Shown piece after piece: positions 1 to 5,348 of a stretch of 6,410 bases of DNA (its first letter is position 1; each line of letters starts with the position of its first letter). The notes beneath the pieces were generated by a model. That model was not told where the DNA came from, made no database searches, and was given only the letters and a program-made list of their open reading frames with translations. The DNA is taken from contig NZ_JADEXF010000223.1 of assembly GCF_015207245.1 (NCBI RefSeq), positions 1-6,410 of the forward strand. Reading direction: 5' to 3'. A program made the translations under genes and the position numbers. This DNA comes from Nostoc cf. edaphicum LEGE 07299 (GTDB lineage: Bacteria > Cyanobacteriota > Cyanobacteriia > Cyanobacteriales > Nostocaceae).

Positions 1-371
1 GAGCGATATAAGTTGATGACGTGACTGTCAGCCAAACTATAATAAACATTCCGACCTTCTCGACGATAGCTGACTAAACGCATAGCTTTCAATAACCGCA
101 GCTGATGGCAAACTGCTGATTCACTCATTTTGGTTAATGCAGCTAGATCGCAAACACACAACTCACTAGAAGCCAAAGCTGATAAGAGGCGTATACGGTT
201 TGTATCTGCTAACACCCCAAAAATTTCTGCCATTTGTTGTGCTTTATCTGTCGGTAAGATTTGAGCTTGAGATGAGCGTACATTATCTAGATGCACCAGA
301 TGAGTATCACAGGTAGGGGTGTCAGAACTTTGAATTAAGTCTAAGTCCTGCTTTTTCTTGTGCTTATTCAT
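1..371 (-). CDS. aztR: ArsR/SmtB-family metal-sensing repressor AztR (C-terminus cut by window edge)
   Basis: A winged-helix repressor expected to bind the aztR-aztA spacer and release it when Zn(II), Pb(II) or Cd(II) binds. The reverse complement opens with ATG at 371 (MNKHKKKQDL) and stays open for 123 codons to the window edge. SmtB relatives are about 122-135 residues, so only a short tail of helix 5 is missing. The core closely resembles SmtB: FGVLADTNRIRLL (51-63), ELCVCDL (70-76), SESAVCHQLRLL in the recognition helix (83-94), and a wing with RREGRNVYY (103-111). Cys72 and Cys74 of ELCVCDL, together with N-terminal Cys21, His24 and possibly His27, fit an alpha3N metal site. Asp115 and His117 align with the first half of the SmtB alpha5 site, whose second half lies outside the window. 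Cys88 stands where relatives usually have Ser. The assignment to AztR rests on sequence resemblance and the divergent aztA neighbour. Confidence 0.93.
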   Translation of the reverse strand, partial: MNKHKKKQDLDLIQSSDTPTCDTHLVHLDNVRSSQAQILPTDKAQQMAEIFGVLADTNRIRLLSALASSELCVCDLAALTKMSESAVCHQLRLLKAMRLVSYRREGRNVYYSLADSHVINLYR

Positions 372-405
372 AGCAAGTTTTACTTAGCAATGGTTATTAA
401 TCTCA

Positions 406-435
406 ATAATACCTAAAATGATAACAATTGTACAA
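406..435 (-). promoter_or_regulatory. Probable aztR promoter
   Basis: Read on the minus strand, TTGTAC (435-430) and TATTAT (411-406) are separated by 18 bp and match sigma-70 -35 and -10 boxes at four and five of six positions. Transcription would begin near 399, giving a leader of about 28 nt before the aztR ATG. The -35 box overlaps the left edge of the 12-2-12 operator, consistent with autorepression. A weak inverted repeat, TTATT-N6-AATAA (394-409), also overlaps the -10 region. This is a by-eye prediction. Confidence 0.5.
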
Positions 436-438
436 TTG
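425..438. repeat. Perfect 14-bp palindrome next to the metal operator
   Basis: CAATTGTACAATTG is exactly its own reverse complement. It overlaps the left half of the 12-2-12 operator by eight bases, and its CAATTG unit occurs a third time at 449-454 inside the operator's right arm. It lacks the TGAA core typical of SmtB-type sites. It could be an accessory contact for a second repressor dimer or simply part of the extended operator. Confidence 0.6.
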
Positions 439-456
439 AATAGTTGTTCAATTGTT
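431..456. promoter_or_regulatory. 12-2-12 inverted-repeat operator for AztR (SmtB type)
   Basis: The left arm TACAATTGAATA, a GT spacer and the right arm TGTTCAATTGTT form a 12-2-12 imperfect palindrome with ten of twelve positions paired. The outer nine bases ACAATTGAA/TTCAATTGT pair perfectly. The TGAAtA/TGTTCA core is the one recognised by SmtB, ZiaR, BxmR and AztR repressors. It lies between the divergent aztR and aztA start codons and overlaps the candidate -35 elements of both, so one bound dimer could repress both genes. Confidence 0.82.
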
Positions 457-466
457 GTATTAGAAT
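436..466 (+). promoter_or_regulatory. Candidate aztA promoter overlapping the operator
   Basis: A -35-like TTGAAT (436-441) lies inside the operator. It is followed by two overlapping -10-like hexamers, TATTAG (458-463, 16-bp spacing) and TAGAAT (461-466, 19-bp spacing). Neither combination is ideal, as is common for metal-derepressed promoters. Either would start transcription around 470-474, upstream of the ATG at 505 and downstream of the alternative ATG at 418. Confidence 0.4.
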
Positions 467-504
467 ATTGGCAGTTAACTTTTTGCCTTAATTCTAAAGC
501 TGCT

Positions 505-3051
505 ATGACTCAAACTCCTTCGCTCAAAACCCAAACTTTGCAAGTTGGCGGTATGGACTGCGGAAGCTGCGCCAAGACAATTGAAGTCGCTTTGCAACAG
601 TTACACGGTGTTACAGAAGCAACGGTAAACTTTACAACTGGTAAAGCCAGAGTTTCCTATGACGCAGAGGTATTGAGTGAAAAGAGTATCCATAACCGAA
701 TTAAAGGTTTGGGTTATACAATAGAGCAAAGTCATGAGGCGCAATCCCATCAGCAGACTCATTCCTGTGGCGGTGAACACGACCATGACCACCAAAATCA
801 TGACCATAACGTAGATATAGTTTCTCTGCAAACGCTACAGCTACAAATTGGCGGGATGGATTGTGGCAGTTGTGCCAAAACCATTGAGGCTGGGGTGCAG
901 AAGATCATAGGCGTACAAGAAGCATCGGTCAGTTTTGCCAGCGAAAGATTGCATATATCCTATGACCCACAATTGGTGAATGAGAAAGCAATTTATGACC
1001 GGATTCAAGATTTAGGTTACACGGTCGAGGAGGGTGTTGAAGCAAGTTCCCATCATCATACTGATTCTTGTGGTCATGACCACGAGCATAACCATAGCCA
1101 TGATCATAACTACGAGCATTCTCAGCCAATAAACAAGTCCAAACAAAAACAAAAATCCGACTTAACAAGCTGGAGATTCTGGATTGAAAATCGTCGAGGA
1201 CAGAGTGTCATACTTGCAGGTATAGGTTTAGTTTTAGGTTTACTTACTCAGTATTTAGTACTACCCATCTGGATTGCACGAGCTTTTTATGGCATTGGTA
1301 TAGTAATTGCTGGCTATCCGATCGCACGGGCTGGTTTGTTTGAGTTGCGCTTGCGCCGCGCCGATATGAATCTGCTGATGACTATTTCGGTGATTGGGGC
1401 AGTGATTTTAGGAGACTGGTTTGAAGGGGGGCTGGTTGTCTTTTTGTTCTCTTTAGGCACAACATTACAGATTTTCACCTTTGGTCGTACCCGCAACGCA
1501 ATTCGCTCACTGATGGATTTGACTCCACCTACTGCTACAGTTAAGCGCGGGAATCAGGAATTTACAGTTCCGGTTGAAAGTGTTCAGCTAGGTGAAATTT
1601 TGACGATTCGACCAGGAGGGCGTGTGGCGTTGGATGGTCTAGTTGTTTCTGGTACCAGTGCCATTGACCAGTCTCCAATTACGGGAGAGTCAATCCCAGA
1701 AGATAAAGCCGTTGGGGATACTGTCTTTGCTGGAACACTAAATCAGACAGGTTTTTTAGAAGTTAAAGTTACGCACACTTCTAGCGATACAACCGTTGCC
1801 AAAATTATTAATTTGGTGGAACAAGCTCAAGAAAGCCGCGCACCCTCGCAGCAGTGGGTGGATAAGTTTGCACAGGTCTACACTCCGATAGTGATTTTAG
1901 CAGCGATCGCCATTGCTCTAATACCACCCTTGGCTTTTGCTCAACCTTTTAACGTCTGGCTTTACCGCGCACTGGTCATGCTAGTAATTGCTTGTCCCTG
2001 TGCCTTAGTCATTTCTACCCCAGTTTCAATTGTCAGTGCCATTGGTGCGGCAACTCGTCAGGGCGTTTTATTTAAAGGGGGTAATGCACTGGAGACGGCT
2101 GGACACCTAACTACCCTTGCTTTTGATAAAACTGGCACAATTACACAAGGGCTGCCCATTGTGCAGCAGGTTTATGACTTGGGGAAAGTGAATGCAGACA
2201 TGGTATTACAGATTGCTGCTTCCTTAGAACAACAGTCTGAACATCCCCTAGCAAAAGCTATTGTGGCAAAGGCTCAAGATTTGGGGCTGGAGTTAGCAAC
2301 GCCTCTTGATTTTACCGCATTACCCGGTAAAGGAATTCAGGCAAACTTTGGTGAGATGTTGTATTTTGTTGGTAATCGACGGTTGTTTTCAGACCAAGGT
2401 ATTTGCTTGTCTGATGAAGCTGAATCTTTGTTAACTGAAATTGAACAACTTGGTCAAATTCCGGTGTTGGTAGGGACGAACGGAGGGTTATTAGGAGCGA
2501 TCGCACTTTCTGATGGTATCCGCTTGGAAGCGACAGAAGCCCTGCGACAGTTGAGGCGGATTGGATTAAAGCGGTTGGTGATGTTGACGGGCGATCGCAC
2601 TGCTGTTGCCAAGCAGATTGCCCAGCAAGCTGGGATTACAGAGTACCGAGCAGAACTGCTACCAGAAGATAAACTTGAAGAAATTCAACTCCTGCGTCAA
2701 AGAGGAGTAGTAGGTATGGTTGGGGATGGTATTAACGATGCTCCTGCGCTTGCTGCTGCGGATATCAGTTTTGCAGTTGGTGGAATTGATATTGCTCTGG
2801 AGACAGCAGATGTCGTGATCGTGGGAAGCGACCTCAGACGACTTGCTTATGCAGTAGAACTAAGCCGTCGCACTGTATCTGTGATTCAACAGAATGTTGT
2901 CTTTTCTTTAGTAACAAAAGGTTTGTTTCTGCTGTTGGGAACCTTTGGATTTGTTGGGTTAGCTGTAGCCGTTTTAGCAGATACAGGGACTTCCTTATTA
3001 GTTACTGCAAATGGAATGCGGCTATTTAAAACCAAGACTGTTAAGGATTAA
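505..3051 (+). CDS. aztA: Zn(II)/Pb(II)/Cd(II)-exporting P1B-type ATPase AztA
   Basis: An inner-membrane ATP-driven pump that expels divalent soft metals from the cytosol. It is 848 aa from the ATG at 505. That start is preferred over the in-frame ATG at 418 because the earlier one precedes the operator and promoter, and MTQTPSLK runs straight into the first metal-binding fold. Domains: two heavy-metal-associated domains with DCGSC at 18-22 and 119-123, each followed by a His-rich linker (about 77-101, and 183-205); eight predicted membrane helices beginning near 234; actuator TGES (393-396); membrane CPC site (497-499); phosphorylation motif DKTGT (541-545); nucleotide-binding HP (580-581); TGD (695-697); hinge GDGIND (740-745). 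Lys805 in helix 7 and Asp826 in ADTGTS of helix 8 match the ZntA group (P1B-2), favouring Zn/Cd/Pb over Cu. The CDF gene begins 3 nt after its stop. The name rests on resemblance to Anabaena AztA. Confidence 0.94.
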   Translation: MTQTPSLKTQTLQVGGMDCGSCAKTIEVALQQLHGVTEATVNFTTGKARVSYDAEVLSEKSIHNRIKGLGYTIEQSHEAQSHQQTHSCGGEHDHDHQNHDHNVDIVSLQTLQLQIGGMDCGSCAKTIEAGVQKIIGVQEASVSFASERLHISYDPQLVNEKAIYDRIQDLGYTVEEGVEASSHHHTDSCGHDHEHNHSHDHNYEHSQPINKSKQKQKSDLTSWRFWIENRRGQSVILAGIGLVLGLLTQYLVLPIWIARAFYGIGIVIAGYPIARAGLFELRLRRADMNLLMTISVIGAVILGDWFEGGLVVFLFSLGTTLQIFTFGRTRNAIRSLMDLTPPTATVKRGNQEFTVPVESVQLGEILTIRPGGRVALDGLVVSGTSAIDQSPITGESIPEDKAVGDTVFAGTLNQTGFLEVKVTHTSSDTTVAKIINLVEQAQESRAPSQQWVDKFAQVYTPIVILAAIAIALIPPLAFAQPFNVWLYRALVMLVIACPCALVISTPVSIVSAIGAATRQGVLFKGGNALETAGHLTTLAFDKTGTITQGLPIVQQVYDLGKVNADMVLQIAASLEQQSEHPLAKAIVAKAQDLGLELATPLDFTALPGKGIQANFGEMLYFVGNRRLFSDQGICLSDEAESLLTEIEQLGQIPVLVGTNGGLLGAIALSDGIRLEATEALRQLRRIGLKRLVMLTGDRTAVAKQIAQQAGITEYRAELLPEDKLEEIQLLRQRGVVGMVGDGINDAPALAAADISFAVGGIDIALETADVVIVGSDLRRLAYAVELSRRTVSVIQQNVVFSLVTKGLFLLLGTFGFVGLAVAVLADTGTSLLVTANGMRLFKTKTVKD
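532..1110 (+). repeat. Intragenic duplication of metal-binding domain plus His-rich linker in aztA
   Basis: AztA residues 10-102 and 109-202 align along their whole length: the GGMDCGSCAKTIE core, a SYD segment, an LGYT segment, a Cys-Gly element (88-89 and 189-190), and a linker of alternating His and Asp. Linker 1 has eight His and linker 2 has ten. Because the linker is repeated with the domain, the unit was probably duplicated as one block. The copies have diverged at many codons, so the duplication is old. Confidence 0.8.
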
Positions 3052-3054
3052 GCA

Positions 3055-3852
3055 ATGGTACACAACCGCAGCCACAAGCATCAGGGACACGAACACGGAC
3101 AGGGCAACTACAACCGCGCTTTCGCAATTGGTACTGCCCTTAATATCGGATTTGTGATTGTTGAAGCAGTCTATGGCTACCGAGCAAACTCGCTGGCTTT
3201 GGTTGCCGATGCTGGTCACAATTTGAGTGATGTATTGGGACTACTATTAGCTTGGGAAGCAGTTCGTCGCTTTAGCGAACCTAACTCAGTATCAGGAGGT
3301 ACAGTCATCGGCGTTGCTGTAGTAGGAATTATCATCAATACAGTTACTGCCCTAATGTTTTTGTCCGGTCGTCAACAAGACTTAAATATTCGAGGAGCCT
3401 TTCTGCACATGGCGGCTGATGCCGGAGTTTCGTTAGGGGTTGTATTAGCTGGCATCGCCATTGTTTTTACTGGCTGGTTATGGTTTGATCCAGTTGTGAG
3501 TTTAATTATCGTTGTCGTAGTAGTAGTTGGAACCTGGCAACTGTTGAAAGATTCTGTGAATTTAGCATTAGATGCTGTACCACAGGGAATCGAGCCTTTA
3601 GCTGTGCAGACTTATCTGACCGAGCGTCCTGGTGTGGCTGGTGTTCATGATTTGCACATATGGGCAATGAGTACTACCGAGACTGCACTCACTGCTCACT
3701 TAATTATGCCTGCCGGACATCCAGGCGATGCTTTTTTAGTACAGGTAAATCAAGAGCTTCACGACCATTTTGGCATTGAACACGCTACGCTTCAGATAGA
3801 GACTGGCGATCCGAGGTATCCGTGTACCCTTGCTCCAAAAAATGTGGTGTAA
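3055..3852 (+). CDS. Cation diffusion facilitator (CDF, CzcD/ZitB-like) zinc exporter
   Basis: A proton-coupled antiporter expected to export Zn(II) and similar divalent cations across the inner membrane. The protein is 265 aa, somewhat shorter than the usual 300. The N-terminus holds five His in the first 14 residues (His3, 7, 9, 12, 14). Six membrane helices are predicted between about 22 and 160. The paired transport sites are HNLSD in helix 2 (His55, Asp59) and HMAAD in helix 5 (His118, Asp122), the HxxxD arrangement of zinc-preferring CDFs. The cytosolic C-terminal domain has GVHDLHIW (196-203), His215 and HFGIEHATLQIE (238-249), all typical of the family. The His-rich loop between helices 4 and 5 seen in many relatives is absent. 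AAGGA at 3043-3047 inside the end of aztA gives a ribosome site 7 nt before the ATG, so the genes are probably translationally coupled. It should share AztR control. Confidence 0.92.
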   Translation: MVHNRSHKHQGHEHGQGNYNRAFAIGTALNIGFVIVEAVYGYRANSLALVADAGHNLSDVLGLLLAWEAVRRFSEPNSVSGGTVIGVAVVGIIINTVTALMFLSGRQQDLNIRGAFLHMAADAGVSLGVVLAGIAIVFTGWLWFDPVVSLIIVVVVVVGTWQLLKDSVNLALDAVPQGIEPLAVQTYLTERPGVAGVHDLHIWAMSTTETALTAHLIMPAGHPGDAFLVQVNQELHDHFGIEHATLQIETGDPRYPCTLAPKNVV

Positions 3853-3971
3853 GAGTTTACTTGTTTATACTTATCTATATTGAATTAAACGTGCTCTAAC
3901 ACTCTGCTATTCGCTTACCCTTAACAGGACAGCAGGAATAACTGATCTCTTCATTTACATAATTGGAAAGC
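3853..3971. other. Convergent intergenic gap, no feature identified
   Basis: This 119-bp stretch separates the 3' ends of the CDF operon and the minus-strand membrane-protein gene. A bidirectional terminator would be expected, but I see no strong GC-rich hairpin followed by a T-run on either strand. Only short weak stems occur, such as GTAA-GAGT-TTAC at 3849-3860. No small gene is evident. Confidence 0.5.
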
Positions 3972-4466
3972 TTAAGACTGCCTTGAATCTTTATACCTAA
4001 CATTAAAAAGTTGCCTCTGAACAAACCAGATAATTATGGGCGGTATCAGTATCCACTGAAGCAAGGGAAGCAAGCCAGTACCTAAGAATGGAAGCGTCGG
4101 CATAACATCAGCATATTCCCATCTATCAAGCACACCAGTAGCTAAAGCTTCAAAAATAATCGTAATTGCAACACCAACTAAAATAAAGCTACTTAACTGC
4201 CACCAATTTAGCTGACGAAACCACTGGCGCGACTTGGACATAATTGCAACAGTCCAAAAAGCGGTAAGTGAAATTCCAACATCCCCTACAGTAGCAACAG
4301 TGCAATTTATTACCTTATCTGTGCAAGAAAATTCAGAAGAAACCTGAAAAAACGGCATTTGCTGCATCTCCCAAAGGAAATTTAGAAGAAAGGAGAAAAT
4401 AGCGATATTCAACTCTGGTAAATTAAGCAGGTGTTGGGGATGAATGACTTTTGAGGAATTTGACAT
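3972..4466 (-). CDS. Small four-helix membrane protein of unknown function
   Basis: A 164-aa integral membrane protein that I do not recognise. Four hydrophobic helices are visible at about 20-40, 56-76, 91-112 and 131-150. Likely conserved polar motifs near the helices are NFLWE (29-33), GD (61-62), Glu106 in the third helix, RWEY (115-118) followed by MP (122-123), and LLQW (135-138). Acidic and aromatic residues at helix edges suggest an enzyme-like or small-molecule-binding membrane protein rather than a simple anchor, but this is inference. Two Cys (48, 55) lie in the loop after helix 1. There is no signal peptide beyond helix 1. The ATG at 4466 lacks a clear Shine-Dalgarno sequence. It lies 28 bp downstream of the methyltransferase stop on the same strand, so the two are probably one transcript. 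It converges on the metal-efflux operon. Confidence 0.78.
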   Translation of the reverse strand: MSNSSKVIHPQHLLNLPELNIAIFSFLLNFLWEMQQMPFFQVSSEFSCTDKVINCTVATVGDVGISLTAFWTVAIMSKSRQWFRQLNWWQLSSFILVGVAITIIFEALATGVLDRWEYADVMPTLPFLGTGLLPLLQWILIPPIIIWFVQRQLFNVRYKDSRQS

Positions 4467-4494
4467 ACTGCAACTAAGGCTATACTTACGTCTG

Positions 4495-5160
4495 TTAGAG
4501 CTTCTTAACTGCTACACCAATTATTTGAGGGCTGACGATCGCAGGGAGGTTTGCCCGAAAATGTTGATAATCTACTTGCTCAAACCCTGCATTCTCCAAT
4601 GCTAACCAGGTTTCGCGGTCAGGATGGCAACCATCACCAAGCGTTTTCCAAAGCGGTTTTATTCCATGCTGTATCCGTCGCAACATTGTTCCTTGAGGTG
4701 CCGCAACGTGTTCAAGGAAAAAGAAGCATCCACCAGGCTTAAGTACTCGTATAACTTCCTGCAATACAGCAGCTAGATTATTTACAGAACATAAAACGAG
4801 CGTACTTACAACAGCATCCATGCTGTTATCCTCGACTTCCAGATGTTCGGCATCTCCACTGCGGAGGTCAATCTCTAAGCCGAGCCGTTCAGCTTCTTGC
4901 TGTAGATACGGATGCATGAAAGGGTTTGGCTCAATACCAATCCAATGAATGTCGGACGGATAGTAAGACAAGTTGGGGCCCGTACCAGGCCCAATTTCTA
5001 AAACGTTGCCATGCAGTTGGGCAAACAAAGCTCGTTTACGGTCTGCTATCTCCTCCTCGTATTTAGCGTTGCCATGAGCCATCATCCAGGCAAATAAGCG
5101 TTTATACCAGTCTGGAGAACCTTTTATATTTGACGCTACAGTATGTATCTTCGCCATCAT
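4495..5160 (-). CDS. Class I SAM-dependent methyltransferase, METTL7/thiol-methyltransferase-like
   Basis: A soluble or membrane-associated enzyme expected to transfer a methyl group from S-adenosylmethionine to a small acceptor. It is 221 aa from the ATG at 5160; a second ATG follows at once (5157), and the frame also extends to a TTG at 5199. The ATG pair is preferred because the extra 13 residues look non-conserved and a purine-rich GAGAAAATA precedes it. Rossmann motifs: VLEIGPGTG (53-61), GIEPN with ribose-binding Glu77 (75-79), SGDAEHL (101-107), DAVVSTLVLCSV (115-126), and VLKPGG with FLEH (139-151). The C-terminal GDGCHPDRETW (175-185) and the ENAGF element resemble eukaryotic METTL7A/B, which methylate thiols, and bacterial UbiE-like homologues. 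The acceptor is unknown; thiols, sulfide or metalloids are possible given the neighbouring metal genes. It is probably co-transcribed with the membrane protein. Confidence 0.85.
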   Translation of the reverse strand: MMAKIHTVASNIKGSPDWYKRLFAWMMAHGNAKYEEEIADRKRALFAQLHGNVLEIGPGTGPNLSYYPSDIHWIGIEPNPFMHPYLQQEAERLGLEIDLRSGDAEHLEVEDNSMDAVVSTLVLCSVNNLAAVLQEVIRVLKPGGCFFFLEHVAAPQGTMLRRIQHGIKPLWKTLGDGCHPDRETWLALENAGFEQVDYQHFRANLPAIVSPQIIGVAVKKL

Positions 5161-5348
5161 TATTTTCTCAATTCTGGAACTACAGCTGGCTTTGCTCAAG
5201 CTATCATTATTACTTTCTACTGATTAACTAAGGTAATGGCTGAACTGTAATTTTAATTACAAATAATCCTAACGTTCAAAATGCCTTGATTGCAGATTTG
5301 AGCGATTAGTATTTCAAGTTATTATAACTATGTAGATAGCCTTCAAAT
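5161..5348. other. AT-rich gap, probable promoter region of the methyltransferase pair
   Basis: This is the 188-bp space between the propeller gene's stop and the methyltransferase start, all genes reading on the minus strand. It holds an NtcA-type palindrome at 5247-5260 and a 13-bp palindrome, AGTTATTATAACT (5317-5329), whose minus strand contains TATAAT (5326-5321). The nearest -35-like TTGAAG (5346-5341) is only 14 bp away, which is too short for a standard promoter. No SmtB-type 12-2-12 operator and no terminator with a T-run is visible. No coding potential was seen. Confidence 0.45.
5247..5260. promoter_or_regulatory. Possible NtcA-type binding site (GTA-N8-TAC)
   Basis: GTAATTTTAATTAC is a symmetric 6-2-6 inverted repeat that fits the cyanobacterial NtcA consensus GTA-N8-TAC exactly. 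NtcA activates nitrogen-controlled genes when it lies about 22 bp upstream of a TAN3T -10 box. On the methyltransferase strand I do not find a clean TAN3T at that distance, so activation is unsupported. In DNA this AT-rich, a chance match is quite possible. Confidence 0.3.

Noticed and set aside
601..831. Minus-strand open frame of 76 codons inside aztA
   Set aside because: It lies opposite the first metal-binding domain and His-rich linker of a well-supported gene; the His/Asp codons read backwards give a Met/Val-rich string with no recognisable domain.
929..1168. Minus-strand open frame of 79 codons inside aztA
   Set aside because: Shadow of the second metal-binding domain and linker; no independent start signal or family resemblance.
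3853..3971. Bidirectional terminator between the convergent operons
   Set aside because: Expected from gene order, but no stable GC-rich stem followed by a T-run could be found on either strand, so none is annotated.
4331..4347. Inverted repeat TTCAG...CTGAA as a second AztR-type operator
   Set aside because: It is inside the membrane-protein coding sequence, has a 7-bp spacer instead of the 2-bp centre of the 12-2-12 class, and is not near a promoter.
4551..4742. Plus-strand open frame of 63 codons over the methyltransferase
   Set aside because: It is antisense to the conserved C-terminal half of the methyltransferase and shows no ribosome site or protein family.
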